From Paraburkholderia sartisoli (GTDB taxonomy: Bacteria > Pseudomonadota > Gammaproteobacteria > Burkholderiales > Burkholderiaceae): a DNA stretch of 64,000 nt. A program made the position numbers and the translations under genes. Within the stretch, counting starts at the first letter, position 1. Every line of letters starts with the position of its first letter. The notes under the pieces are model-generated. The model ran no database searches. It was not told where the DNA came from and saw nothing but the letters and a program-made list of their open reading frames with translations. The DNA lies in NCBI RefSeq assembly GCF_900107685.1, contig NZ_FNRQ01000001.1, forward strand, positions 1,054,001 through 1,118,000, in the 5' to 3' direction. This document shows, one piece after another, positions 54,036-63,699 of this stretch.

Positions 54036-54782
54036 TCACCGCATCCCGCCACTCGCGACGACGTGTTCGCCTGTCATCCAGCGCGCGTCGTCAGATGCGA
54101 GAAACACTGCAATCGACGCGATGTCATCCGGCTGGCCCAGTCGGCCGAGAGGAGTCTGGCTGAGCGCCCATGCATCAAGGTCAGAACCAATAATCCCCGC
54201 GCTGTGGGTGCCCTCGGTTACCACGACGCCGGGGTTGATTGAATTCACCCGGATTTTCCTCGGACCGAGTTCACGCGCAAGCACGCCGGTGATCGCATCG
54301 ACCGCGCCTTTTGTGCCGCTATAAACGGCGCTTGCCGGAGGCGAAATGGTGGTGACTACCGAACTCACATTGACAATACTCGCCCCCTCGCCCAGGTGGC
54401 GCGCAGCGGCCTTCGTGGTGAGCAGCACACCGAGTACATTGGTATTGAACTGTTTGTGGAAATGCTCTTCCGTGATCTCTTCGATCGGTGAGAATTCATA
54501 GATTCCCGAATTGTTGACGAGAATGTCGAGGCGACCATACGTTTCGATGGCCGCATCGACGATGCCTTGTGCTTCCGCCGCCTTTGAGACATCACCGCCT
54601 ACGGCGACGGCCTTGCCGTTGGCTGCGGTAATCGTTGCAACGACGGCATCGGCGCCTGCCTTGCTGCTGGCATAGTTGACTACCACCGATGCACCTTCTG
54701 CCGCTAGGGCCACCGCGATTGCGGATCCGATACCCTTTGATGCGCCCGTGACGATGGCGACTTTACCTGTGAGCTTGCTCAT
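54036..54782 (-). CDS. Short-chain dehydrogenase/reductase
   Basis: A 248-residue classical SDR, started at the ATG at 54782 (MSKLTGKVAIVTGASKGIG); a longer frame upstream has no matching sequence. NNSGIYEFSPIEEI, the catalytic Ser in IVNVSSVVTT, and Tyr/Lys in AVYSGTKGAVD are present. The C-terminal ARWMTGEHVVASGG is typical. It is NADP-type judging from the GASKGIG loop (tentative). It is divergent from the FAD monooxygenase; both may be under one regulator in the shared 425-base gap. Confidence 0.9.
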   Translation of the reverse strand: MSKLTGKVAIVTGASKGIGSAIAVALAAEGASVVVNYASSKAGADAVVATITAANGKAVAVGGDVSKAAEAQGIVDAAIETYGRLDILVNNSGIYEFSPIEEITEEHFHKQFNTNVLGVLLTTKAAARHLGEGASIVNVSSVVTTISPPASAVYSGTKGAVDAITGVLARELGPRKIRVNSINPGVVVTEGTHSAGIIGSDLDAWALSQTPLGRLGQPDDIASIAVFLASDDARWMTGEHVVASGGMR

Positions 54783-55207
54783 GATTGTTGCCTTGGAGAG
54801 ATGTTGTACTGTGGAAACTGATCGACGGTTGTTCGAACCATCTGTCAGCGACCGTGTAAATCTAGACGTCTGAACGCCTGCGATAAAGCGGCTCAGAACG
54901 AATTGACAGGATGGATTTTCCGAACAATCGAAGGACAACTGCGGCGAGCGGGTCAGAAGCTTTATCGCCCAGGCTTCGAGCGCCGCCGATTGTTGCCGGC
55001 ACATCGCTGCCATGTTATAAAGCCGCGTCGGAAAAGGCAGACTTGGTTTGGTAAGCCCAAGTCCTTTCGGTAACGAAAGCTCTGGTCTTTGGCCTCGCGC
55101 ACGAGATCCCCACGACGAATATTTGACGCTATTCAAGCGTCTAAACGTTCGTCCGTGTGGCTCCCGAATGAGGAACGCTCCGGTCGGACATCGACAAGGA
55201 GCACCTC
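54783..55207. other. Divergent promoter region between the SDR and monooxygenase genes
   Basis: No gene. The two starts face away from each other, so this stretch should hold both promoters. GTTCGAACCATCTG at about 54830 and TTCCGAACAATCGAAGG at about 54918 share a TCGAA/CGAAC theme and may be operator-like, but this is weak. Confidence 0.4.
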
Positions 55208-56761
55208 ATGCATGAGCATCATCAGGATATTTTCGACGTCATCATTGCTGGAGCCGGCCCCGTCGGCCTGTTTCTCGCCTGCGAGCTACGCCTGTTTGAC
55301 CTCTCGGTCCTGGTGCTTGAGCAAGCCGACCACCCACACTCTTCGCTGAAGCGCCTGCCGTCTGGAATGCGCGGCCTTTCGGCGCCCACACTTGAAGCCT
55401 TTTACCGTCGTGGGTTGCTAGACGAAGTAGTCGCGGCGCAGCATGCGAGCGATGCCGCAGGCAAGACTGCTACGACCACGCACTGGATGCAGCAGCCGCG
55501 CCGGCCTGCCGGCCACTTCGCAGGCATTCAGTTCTATCACGACGACATCGACAGCGCGAAGTGGCCGTTTCGCGTGCCTGGCCCAGCCGGCACCAGCATG
55601 GCAGTCGCACTTGAGACACTCGAAACCGTGCTGGCGCGCCGGGCCTGCGCGACGGGAGCGAAGATTCTGCGTGGCTTCAGTGCCGGCGAATTTCAGACAT
55701 CAGATGGAGGCGTGACCGTTCACGCTGGCGCGGAAACTTTTCGTGGACGCTGGCTCGTCGGCTGCGATGGGGGCCGCAGTGCAATCCGGAAGGCAGGCGC
55801 CTTTAATTTCGTCGGCACCGATCCCGAATTCACGGGCTATTCGGTCGAAGTCGAGATGGCCGACCCGGAGGTGCTCCCGCCCGGCCGGCATTACACACCG
55901 ACTGGCATGTACACCTATGCGCCGCCCGGCACGATCGCGATGGTCGATTTCGACGGCGGCGCCTTTCACCGGATCCAGCCAGTCACGCTGGAGCATGTGC
56001 AGGCGGTCTTGCGCCGCGTGTCTGGCAAAGACATCACCCTGAGAAAACTCGAACTCGCCACCACCTGGACGGATCGAGCTTTTCAGGCAACAACGTATCG
56101 CAAAGGACCCGTGCTGCTTGCGGGCGATGCTGCACACATCCACTCTCCCCTGGGCGGTCAGGGGCTTAATCTCGGCCTGGGAGACGCGATGAACCTGGGC
56201 TGGAAGCTGGCAGCCACGATTCGCGGCGACGCACCGACCGATCTCCTCGACAGTTATCAGCGGGAACGGCATCCGGTGGGGGAGGACATTCTCGACTGGT
56301 CGCGCGCGCAGGTGGCACTCATGCGACCCACCCGAAGCACGCGCGCGGTTGCAGCCATCATCCGCGATCTCATCGAGACCCGCGATGGCGCGACATACTT
56401 TGCCGGGCGCGTGTGGGGGATTTCGCTCCGCTACGACCTTGGCGGCAGTCATCCTCTGGCAGGCCGCAGCGCGCCTGATTTCAAGCTGGTCGGCGGAACA
56501 ACGGTCGGCAACCTTCTGCGCGAAGGAAAAGGCCTGCTCCTGGAGTTTGACGCGACCGCATCGCTTCAGGCGCTTGCGAGCCGCTGGCGAGAGCAGGTCA
56601 CCTATCTGGCAGGCGACGTCGAGGAACGGCTGGGATTGCGCGCAGTACTACTGCGTCCTGACGGGTTCGTCGCGTGGGCAACTGAAACCGCCCCTCGCGA
56701 TGAGGATGTTTGCGAAGCTTTAGCGCGATGGTTCGGCAAACCTGGGAATGCGGGTGGATGA
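55208..56761 (+). CDS. FAD-dependent aromatic monooxygenase (PheA/TfdB family)
   Basis: A 517-residue flavoprotein; AAGGAG lies upstream. FAD binding: DVIIAGAGPVGLFLACELRL (GxGxxG), the central LVGCDGGRSAIRK (DG motif) and GDAAHIHSPLGGQGLNLGLGDAMNLGWKL (GD motif plus FAD ribityl contact). The C-terminal 120 residues form a thioredoxin-like domain typical of phenol-2-monooxygenase-like enzymes. It hydroxylates an aromatic or polyketide-type compound using NAD(P)H and O2. The divergent SDR may act on the same pathway. Confidence 0.9.
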   Translation: MHEHHQDIFDVIIAGAGPVGLFLACELRLFDLSVLVLEQADHPHSSLKRLPSGMRGLSAPTLEAFYRRGLLDEVVAAQHASDAAGKTATTTHWMQQPRRPAGHFAGIQFYHDDIDSAKWPFRVPGPAGTSMAVALETLETVLARRACATGAKILRGFSAGEFQTSDGGVTVHAGAETFRGRWLVGCDGGRSAIRKAGAFNFVGTDPEFTGYSVEVEMADPEVLPPGRHYTPTGMYTYAPPGTIAMVDFDGGAFHRIQPVTLEHVQAVLRRVSGKDITLRKLELATTWTDRAFQATTYRKGPVLLAGDAAHIHSPLGGQGLNLGLGDAMNLGWKLAATIRGDAPTDLLDSYQRERHPVGEDILDWSRAQVALMRPTRSTRAVAAIIRDLIETRDGATYFAGRVWGISLRYDLGGSHPLAGRSAPDFKLVGGTTVGNLLREGKGLLLEFDATASLQALASRWREQVTYLAGDVEERLGLRAVLLRPDGFVAWATETAPRDEDVCEALARWFGKPGNAGG

Positions 56762-56894
56762 GCCTGGTTGATCGCATCATCGGAATGGCCGGTTCGCCGG
56801 ATACAGCGGTGGTTTGGACATTGCCTGGATCGTCCGGATGGGTGTCCCTTGATGGCCGCACTTCACCGGATGCGTGAGCTCCGACTCGACCCGC

Positions 56895-57452
56895 CTAATC
56901 AGCTATCGAACGAATGACCCTCGCTGGATTTCCACCGACAAGCGTATTCGGGGGAACGTCCCTGGTGACGACCGATCCTGCCGCGACTACCGAGTTCTCG
57001 CCTATTGTCACGCCGCCAATAATGGTCGCGCCGGCTGCGATCCAGACGTTTCTCTCAATCACGATGGGCTTTGCGATTACGCCGTTGCGCCGCTGGGAAG
57101 GTTCAACCGGATGGCTGGACGTGATGATGTTCACGTTCGGCCCGATCATCACATCGTCGGCAATGTCGAGCCCGCCAAGGTCATAGAAAGTGCAATTCTG
57201 ATTGACGAAGACATTGCGCCCGACACGGATGTCGACTCCGCCGGTTGTATAGAACGGTGGTATCAATACAAAGCTGTCGTCCACCTTCTTGCCGATGAGA
57301 TCACTGAACAAGGCCCGGACTTCATCCGCATCGTTGAAGGTCAACCGGTTGAGATCCGCGGTGATCGCCATCGCCCGTTTGACGTTGGCCGACATGGCCG
57401 CCGATTCCGGCGTTCTCCTCGAAATTATCGTGGTGCGATCATCATTCGCCAT
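56895..57452 (-). CDS. Maltose/galactoside O-acetyltransferase-like hexapeptide transferase
   Basis: A 185-residue left-handed beta-helix enzyme. After a helical N-terminal mac domain (ADEVRALFSDLIGKK) come hexapeptide repeats: GVDIRVGRNVFVNQNCTFYDLGGLDIADDVMIGPNVNIITSSHPVEP, with the catalytic His in TSSHPVE, and VWIAAGATIIGGVTIGENSVVAAGSVVTRDVPPNTLVGGNPARVI. It moves an acetyl group from acetyl-CoA to a sugar or similar hydroxyl. It lies between the monooxygenase and the TIR/NDT-like gene. Confidence 0.9.
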   Translation of the reverse strand: MANDDRTTIISRRTPESAAMSANVKRAMAITADLNRLTFNDADEVRALFSDLIGKKVDDSFVLIPPFYTTGGVDIRVGRNVFVNQNCTFYDLGGLDIADDVMIGPNVNIITSSHPVEPSQRRNGVIAKPIVIERNVWIAAGATIIGGVTIGENSVVAAGSVVTRDVPPNTLVGGNPARVIRSIAD

Positions 57453-57802
57453 GCGTTATTTTCCTTCAGTTGCAATCGGGTGATTTTCAGCGATCAATGA
57501 CGGGGAAACCCGATCGAATCGGGGTATTCATGCAGGTCGAAGGCCAATGGCATCGACAGCGCACGGTCGGTCCGATTGTCGACGATCCAGGCCTCCCTGT
57601 CGATTGACCGTAGCGGGCCGGACAGAGCCTGGCGACAATCGGCTCAGACCCATCTCAGACGTTCGATATTACAAATAACTAGAGACAGCTAGCGTCCCAT
57701 TAGGGGACGTTGCTGTCCGCAGAAAAAGGTACAGAACTTTGGACGACCGCCATCAGGGCCAAGGGATGAATGCAACTGCCCTTTGCAGTAAAAATCCAGA
57801 TT
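57453..57802. other. Intergenic region
   Basis: No supported gene. Base composition turns AT-rich toward 57802, where the next, low-GC gene ends. Confidence 0.4.
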
Positions 57803-58870
57803 TTACAATGTCCTTTTTAATACTGCCTCTTCAGGATGTTCGATTGCGGAAAGAATATTTTCAGCGACCTTATCGAGAAGCTTTCCACCCCAAAACGGAT
57901 CGGCCATATCATAGTAGATAACTCGAATATGCTTTAGATCAAATGGTATATCAGCCTCGTTTGACGATACAAGGACGACCGGCTTTTCCAGCGCATGCGC
58001 CAACCCTAATTCGTAGAATACGTTAGGATTTCTAGCGGTTAGTTCAGCGACGAGTACCTTTGCGGAGTTTATGCCCGCCCATATTTGGTCAATTATCTTT
58101 CCGGTTCCAAATATTTCTGCGTCTGCTCTGACTGGGCGTAAGCCAGCCTTTTCAATGGCCGGCTTATATATTTTTGCATAATAATCTCCGAGCGGGGGTG
58201 CGAAGGGCATCATAACGAAACACGAGTCGCTAGCATCAACCTTTACCGCCTTCTCTAATTTCTTAAGAGTAGGTGATTGCGCACCCGAAATGTTAGAGCC
58301 TTGGGAGACGTCAATTATCCTCAGCTTACCATCCGTTTCGATCAAGAGCTCAGCCGCTCTTAGAGATTCAATAAAAATATCCTGAAATTCGACAACCTTA
58401 TCCACGGGAACACCAAACGTGTCGGTGAGGGCATTGTGAAAAAATTGACTATCCGGAAGATTCTCCCCGCGATAATGCCCGTAAACATCAGATATCACGG
58501 GAGCATTTAGTACTGCCTCCCTTAAGCCTTCCAGCTTATCCTGGGGATCCTGCGGGCGTAATACTCGCTTTGCGCGTTCCGCTACGGCAATTAAACCCGG
58601 ACTCGGTCGTTCAAGGAAGCCATATTTTATGCCTGAACTTACCTCGACTTGATAAGTGCCTGCAGCTCCGACACCTAAAAATGCTGCTGACTCCTTGACC
58701 GAACAAGGTTTTCCTGCGTTCTGCTCTAGAATTGCCTTTGGTATCCGCAACGATCTATCGACGGCATTCCGAGGATATTTAGCAGGCTGGGAGACGATCT
58801 TCTCTGTAATGGCAATGGAACGGATTTTTTTCTTCGCAACCTTTCTTCCAGCAGTCTTCTTGGTCACCAT
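57803..58870 (-). CDS. Protein with a nucleoside 2-deoxyribosyltransferase/TIR-like C-terminal domain
   Basis: A 355-residue protein with distinctly low GC, so probably acquired. The N terminus is Lys/Arg rich. Residues about 30-110 look like a winged-helix region (RSLRIPKAILEQNAGKPCSVKESAAFLGV). The last 140 residues have CFVMMPFAPPLGDYY (Rossmann-like start), ADAEIFGTGKIIDQIW, LVAELTARNPNVFYELGLAHALEKPVVLVS with a possible catalytic Glu in NVFYELG. The family includes deoxyribosyltransferases and TIR-like NAD-cleaving proteins. A defence role by nucleotide or NAD cleavage is likely but not shown. Confidence 0.72.
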   Translation of the reverse strand: MVTKKTAGRKVAKKKIRSIAITEKIVSQPAKYPRNAVDRSLRIPKAILEQNAGKPCSVKESAAFLGVGAAGTYQVEVSSGIKYGFLERPSPGLIAVAERAKRVLRPQDPQDKLEGLREAVLNAPVISDVYGHYRGENLPDSQFFHNALTDTFGVPVDKVVEFQDIFIESLRAAELLIETDGKLRIIDVSQGSNISGAQSPTLKKLEKAVKVDASDSCFVMMPFAPPLGDYYAKIYKPAIEKAGLRPVRADAEIFGTGKIIDQIWAGINSAKVLVAELTARNPNVFYELGLAHALEKPVVLVSSNEADIPFDLKHIRVIYYDMADPFWGGKLLDKVAENILSAIEHPEEAVLKRTL

Positions 58871-59315
58871 CGTCTTTTCCTTTTTCTTAGATACATCCAG
58901 GTCAAGCAGGATAGAATTGAAATTACGCTAGAACATCAGCCTATAATATGAAAAATTATCTACTACGAGGTGACATGCAAATACTACAATTCTCGAACTG
59001 CATGCTATAGATTCGATTGCACTCTGTCCAGCTTCAGGCAAGATCGGCTGATTGCCTGCCCGTTTGCAGGTCTGCCGTGTTGAATACTATTGTTAGTTAA
59101 ATTTTCAACGGCATTCAGCGAAATGGCATTGGACTGTTAGCGACGATGGTCAATGCTTAACGTTTGCGGCCCGATCATGAGTGGCGACTTGGCCAAGGCT
59201 TGGAGACACTCAAACGTCCGCGTGGACTGTCACGCCACTGGCCGACTTTGGCCGACCGGTGCCCGATTAGAGAGCCGTCCCCGCCTTGAAGTGACGCGCC
59301 GGGGACGTTTGCGAA
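58871..59315. other. AT-rich non-coding stretch
   Basis: No supported gene. The first 150 bases are AT-rich and should carry the promoter of the upstream low-GC gene; an inverted repeat of CCACTGGCCGACTTTGGCCG type at about 59235 may be structural. Confidence 0.4.
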
Positions 59316-59627
59316 TCAAGGGATCGGACTCACAAATTCCAGCCCGAACTTCACGTTATATACAAGGAACCGGCCTTCGGGCGTCATGACGAGGCCAGTG
59401 ATATTTTCCCGCTGAAAGTCGTCTAGACGGAAATCCTCATCAACGCCGAGGCTGACGGCCAAGGCCCCGTCCTCCGCCACTATGATCTTGTGGTCATAGT
59501 TCACAACCGTTCCGAAACAAATAATCTCGCCCCCATTCACAACTAGCTCAGAAAGCGGATCGTCCGCACCTATCCAGCGACCCTGCATCTGTGATGGCAG
59601 CGGCTCGTCACGTCCCAATCGATTCAC
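59316..59627 (-). CDS. Small hypothetical protein
   Basis: A 103-residue protein (an alternative start 13 codons on, MQGRWIGADDPLSEL, also fits). It is beta-rich and acidic: GGEIICFGTVVNYDHKIIV, EDGALAVSLGVDED, NITGLVMTPEGRFLVYNVKFGLEFV. It resembles small immunity-type proteins in character only. It lies close to an IS3 remnant. Confidence 0.58.
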   Translation of the reverse strand: MNRLGRDEPLPSQMQGRWIGADDPLSELVVNGGEIICFGTVVNYDHKIIVAEDGALAVSLGVDEDFRLDDFQRENITGLVMTPEGRFLVYNVKFGLEFVSPIP

Positions 59628-59803
59628 TCTTACCTCTCATCCGCGAGTTCCGTGAAGGGGATTGTCGACGATCTGAGCGGGAATGTCGAAGGACCGTTCA
59701 TGGCCGAAACCGCTCTCACAACAAGCGGTTCACTCCGTCCCTCCGCCGTCTTCCGACTTGTCCATCATTCTCGACGACCAGGTCACAGGCGCCGGCGCGA
59801 CCG

Positions 59804-59955
59804 TACCCTATGGCGCGCCGCTAATGCTTCCATTCCTGTTCTCCTCGCCAGATATTCCCCGGCCAATTGCTGGCGAAACTCCACTGTGCATTTCGTCATT
59901 AAAAACCCCTCAAAGAGAATGAGCGGTTGTCCAACTTTCGGGGGGCGGTTCGGTC
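59804..59955 (-). mobile_element. Left end of an IS3-family element with start of orfA
   Basis: On the minus strand a terminal-repeat-like sequence CCCCCCGAAAGTTGGACA (about 59949-59928) is followed by an ATG at 59899 and the first OrfA codons, KCTVEFRQQLAGEYLARRTG and MEALAARH. This is the HTH start of IS3/IS150-type orfA. The element is broken after about 32 codons. It marks the right edge of the accessory region. Confidence 0.75.
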
Positions 59956-60094
59956 TCCGGGTTTCTGTGATCGCGCGTGGATACATGAGTGCGGGGCGAC
60001 GCCATTCCCACCCGGCGTAACCGTTCATCGCCTGACGTTCGTTCGTGCGGCGCGCTGAAGGCAACGTGTAATGCTGAGGCGAAACAGGCCGCGC

Positions 60095-61309
60095 TCAACC
60101 GGGCTTGCCGTCCTGACGCGGCCGACACAGCGGCAGCGCATACGCAATGACATAGAGGCCAAAGCCCACGATCCAGCAAAGCCCGGCCGCCGTGATCCAG
60201 AACAGGAAGAACCGCGGTGCGACGAGCGGTCCGAATACCCGCAGCGCGGAGCCCGCCATGACGAGCGTATAGCTCGCGATATCGCGGCGGTCGGCGGTGA
60301 GCGGCTTGCCGGTGTGTCCGCGTGCAGTGCGCGTGATCATCGAGATGATCGCGCCGCCGATGACACCCGCCGTGAACGCGTGCATGGCGAGTGTATGCGG
60401 CACGTCGCCGAATGCGCTCAGCACGAGCAGCGCGAAGCCGACCGGAATCCACGCATACGCGAGATGCAGGATCAGAAGGATCGGCGGGCGGCGCACCGCG
60501 TACGAGCGCCACGCAACCAGCCGCGCGACATGTATCGCGCACGCAAGCGCCGCGAGCGGGGCGACGACGAACGGGCCCGCTTGCGCCGCGTCCGCGAGCA
60601 GCGCCAGCAGCGTGACGGGCGGCACCGCGAGTTCGACCGGCCGCCAGCGGCGCGACACGAAACCTGGAATGGCGTTGGTGGTGAACATCGGCACGACGCG
60701 TCCGGTGATCACGCTCACGAGCAGCACGATAATGCCCACGGACGCCATCACGCAGCGCAGCGCGAAATCCGCTTCGCCGGAGAGCATGAAGTAGTGAAAG
60801 AGCGCGTTCAGCAGCCCGAAAAGCAGCAGCACGGGCACGAGAAAATAGTTGCGCCGGTTGCCCGCGCGATGCAGCGTGCGCAGCAGCAACAGCGCGACGG
60901 CCGGCAGGAACAGGCTGTCGATCACGGCCGCGGGCACGGCCGGCCCGCTCCATACCAGCACGCGCGCCACGAGCCACGTGGCGACGACCAGCGCGAGCGT
61001 GAGCCCGCGGGCGGTCATCATGCCGGTCCACGCGCGCACGGCCGTCAGCAGAAAACCCGCGATGACCGCGGCGGCGAAGCCGAACACCATCTCGTGCGCG
61101 TGCCACGCGACCGGATTGAGCTTCATCAGATAGCCACCGGACAGCGGCACGCCGCTTAGCACCAGCAGCCATAGCGTGAGCGCCACCGTGGCGCATGCGG
61201 CGCCGCCAAGGTAGAGCGGCCGGAAGCCCAGATTGAAAAGTGCGAAGCGATGCGACGGCTGCCGCTCGGGCGGCGCGACGAAGGTCGGGTGTGGTTCTGC
61301 GATTTTCAT
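60095..61309 (-). CDS. nnrS: NnrS-family heme-copper membrane protein
   Basis: A 404-residue protein with about 12 membrane helices. Conserved: FNLGFRPLYLGGA at the start, NPVAWHAHEMVFGFAAAVIAGFLLTAVRAWTG with the heme/copper-linked His residues, NALFHYFML, and AFTAGVIGGAIISMITRTARGHTG. NnrS eases nitrosative stress by countering iron-nitrosyl damage. No NO-responsive regulator or nitrite reductase is seen nearby. Confidence 0.92.
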   Translation of the reverse strand: MKIAEPHPTFVAPPERQPSHRFALFNLGFRPLYLGGAACATVALTLWLLVLSGVPLSGGYLMKLNPVAWHAHEMVFGFAAAVIAGFLLTAVRAWTGMMTARGLTLALVVATWLVARVLVWSGPAVPAAVIDSLFLPAVALLLLRTLHRAGNRRNYFLVPVLLLFGLLNALFHYFMLSGEADFALRCVMASVGIIVLLVSVITGRVVPMFTTNAIPGFVSRRWRPVELAVPPVTLLALLADAAQAGPFVVAPLAALACAIHVARLVAWRSYAVRRPPILLILHLAYAWIPVGFALLVLSAFGDVPHTLAMHAFTAGVIGGAIISMITRTARGHTGKPLTADRRDIASYTLVMAGSALRVFGPLVAPRFFLFWITAAGLCWIVGFGLYVIAYALPLCRPRQDGKPG

Positions 61310-61778
61310 GTTCGTCCCGCTTGATCAGGTTTGCAGCCCGAGGGCAGCGTGTCGCACCGGGCGACAACGGGCGGACAAGGTGTCACGCGTCCTGCCGGGA
61401 TACGACTTGCCGCGTCGTGTTTCGAGGGAGCCGGACAGGGCGTTCAGGATGCCCGTGACCCAGTATGCGACGCGCGCGGGCGGATTTCATCGCCGGGGCG
61501 TGAAAAATCGTCGAAATTGTTTCGGCGCGTGGCGACAGGTGGCTGATTTTGTTGGGGAATATGCGGGCGGTACGCCTGTGGCAATAGCGCGCGGGGCGTG
61601 CCATGTCACGTCGGTGGCCACCGGGCGCCGCACGCCTGCATCACGCGTACCGGACGCATCGTGCGGCGCAGCGAACGGGGGCAGGCATTCGGGGGACTGT
61701 TCCATTCCTGCTTCATTGCACGCTTTTTGCGTGGTGGGTATATCGCCGTATATGCCGTCATCGAGGAGATGCGCCATC
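61310..61778. other. Divergent region between nnrS and the DUF3280-like gene
   Basis: No gene supported. TTGATCAGG at 61321 is a partial FNR/Dnr-like half site (TTGAT) upstream of nnrS, but the second half is missing. GAGGAG at about 61762 is the ribosome site of the next gene. Confidence 0.4.
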
Positions 61779-62345
61779 TTGACCCGCCTGCCTGGAACAC
61801 CGCGCCTCGTCTGGAAAGCACACGTCGTCGTCGCGTTGATGTGCGCCTGCGCGGCCGCGCTGCCTGCCGAAACGCTCGCGCAGCCCGCCGGCACGCCCTC
61901 GACGATCGCGGTCCCGGACTGCACGCTGATCGACGACAACGCCGCCTACAACGACGCCGACGTGACCCGCGTCCAGCAGTTGCGCGTCACGATGATCAGC
62001 GACCAGTTGCGCAACGCGTTGCGCGAACGCGGCCTCTACCGCGTCGCGGACAACGCGCCCGCCGCCGCGATGATCGCGTCGTTGCAGTCCATGCAGGACC
62101 TCAACGCGTGCAACGGCTGCGAGCGCGAAGTGGGGCGCCGGCTGAACGCCGGGCGCGTCGGCCTGTGCTGGGTGCAGAAGATCAGCAACCTGATCCTCAA
62201 CATCAACCTGCGTATCGAAGACGTGGCGACCGGCGCGACGGTCTTCCAGCGCTCCGTCGACATTCGCGGCAATACCGACCTGTCGTGGCGGCGCGGCGTG
62301 GACGCGCTGGTCGATCTGGTGGCGCAGGAACAGAAACAGAAATAA
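61779..62345 (+). CDS. Periplasmic DUF3280/DUF2380-like protein
   Basis: A 188-residue protein. I prefer the TTG at 61779 because of GAGGAG before it; an ATG at 61752 in the same frame is possible. It gives a signal peptide (AHVVVALMCACAAALPAETLA). The mature domain has DCTLIDDNAAYNDADVTRVQQLR, LNACNGCEREVGRRLNAGRVG and VFQRSVDIRGNTDLSWRRGVDALV. This family often sits in clusters for PQQ-dependent alcohol oxidation, which fits the beta-propeller gene that follows. Confidence 0.83.
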   Translation: MTRLPGTPRLVWKAHVVVALMCACAAALPAETLAQPAGTPSTIAVPDCTLIDDNAAYNDADVTRVQQLRVTMISDQLRNALRERGLYRVADNAPAAAMIASLQSMQDLNACNGCEREVGRRLNAGRVGLCWVQKISNLILNINLRIEDVATGATVFQRSVDIRGNTDLSWRRGVDALVDLVAQEQKQK

Positions 62346-62539
62346 CGGCCCATGCCCGGGAGCGTGTCATCTGGCTTCGCCAGCGTCGCGGCCGCGCGGA
62401 ATTCGGGAAATTCTCCCGCCCCGTCGCATTGCCAGACAAAGGGCGGATGGGCTAACTTGAGGATCGGGCTTCAAATCAGACAAACCCCGGGGACCGCACG
62501 TCCCGAGGACCGCATGTCAACAGAATGCCGGAGACAATC

Positions 62540-63658
62540 ATGCATTTCAAAAAAACAGCGGCACATCTCGCGTTTTTATCCGCGTTTGGGGTGATCGCAT
62601 CGGGCGCGGGCATCGCGCGGGCGGCGACCCCTCTCGCGTACGTGACGAGCGAGACCGCTGGCGTCGGTGTCATCGATCTCGACCAGATGACGCTCTCGAA
62701 CACCATCTCGCTCGGCGACGACGGTCCACGCGGGCTCAGCCTGACCGCGGACGGCAAACATCTGCTGGTCGCGAACAAGAAGACGGACGATCTCGTGGAG
62801 ATCGACACCGCGACCGGCAAGGTCGAGCGGCGCGCGAAGATCGGCAAGAACCCGGAGTTCGTGCGCGTGCATCGCGGCTTCGCGTATGTGACGTATGAGC
62901 CGGGCGAAAGCGGACCGCCGCCAGGCGTGCCGGGTGCCGCGGGAGCATCGGGTGCAGCGGGTGCATCGGGCGGAGGCGAGCAGCACGCACAGGGCGGCAA
63001 GGACGACGACGATGCGAACTCGCCGCCCGCCGAAATCGCGATCGTCGACCTGAAGACGATGAAAGTGGTGCACTCGGTGAAGAGCGGTCATGAAACGGAA
63101 GGCGTCGAGTTTTCGCGGGACGGCAAGCTGCTGCTCGTCACAAACGAAGGTGACGACACCGTTTCGGTGTATCGCGTCGGCAGCGGTACGCCGGTGCGGA
63201 CCGTGAAGATGCCCAAAGGCTCGCGGCCGCGCGGCATCCGCGCTTCGCCGGATGGGAAGCAGTATGTCGTCACGCTCGAGAACACCAACAAGTTCGTCGT
63301 GCTCGACGGCGCCAGCATGAAGACCGTGAAGACCGTCGATACGAAACTCGGCCCTTACGGCGTCGGCTTCGATCCGTCGGGAAAACATCTGCTGGTGGCG
63401 GCTTCGCGCGACAAGACGCTGCAGGTGTTCGATGCGAAGACGTACGAGCACGTCAGCGACGCGCCCGTGGGCCAACGTTGCTGGCACTTCAGCTTCACGC
63501 CCGATGGCTCGAAGGTGCTGCTCGCGTGTGGGCGTTCGAACGCGGTGTACGTGCTGGACGCTTCGACCTATCAGACGGTCAAGCAGATTCCCGACCTGCC
63601 GCTCGCGTGGGGCATCGTCACGTATCCGGCGAGTCCGGGTTCGATCGAATCGCGTTGA
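62540..63658 (+). CDS. YVTN-type beta-propeller, PQQ-dependent catabolism-associated
   Basis: A 372-residue periplasmic protein, from the ATG at 62540 with GGAGA upstream. Signal peptide: AHLAFLSAFGVIASGAGIARA. Seven YVTN-like blades, for example GPRGLSLTADGKHLLVANKKTDDLVEIDTATG and GSRPRGIRASPDGKQYVVTLENTNKFVVLD. Between blades, about residues 130-160, is an inserted collagen-like Gly-x-y piece (PGVPGAAGASGAAGASGGG) followed by an acidic DDDD stretch, absent from usual members. Its relatives accompany PQQ alcohol dehydrogenases. A strong terminator follows. Confidence 0.9.
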   Translation: MHFKKTAAHLAFLSAFGVIASGAGIARAATPLAYVTSETAGVGVIDLDQMTLSNTISLGDDGPRGLSLTADGKHLLVANKKTDDLVEIDTATGKVERRAKIGKNPEFVRVHRGFAYVTYEPGESGPPPGVPGAAGASGAAGASGGGEQHAQGGKDDDDANSPPAEIAIVDLKTMKVVHSVKSGHETEGVEFSRDGKLLLVTNEGDDTVSVYRVGSGTPVRTVKMPKGSRPRGIRASPDGKQYVVTLENTNKFVVLDGASMKTVKTVDTKLGPYGVGFDPSGKHLLVAASRDKTLQVFDAKTYEHVSDAPVGQRCWHFSFTPDGSKVLLACGRSNAVYVLDASTYQTVKQIPDLPLAWGIVTYPASPGSIESR

Positions 63659-63699
63659 GCGTCCGGCGAAATCGGTACGTCCGATGAACCCTGCAATAT

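Noticed and set aside
61321..61334. FNR/Dnr site upstream of nnrS
   Set aside because: Only one half (TTGAT) is present; the second half does not fit.
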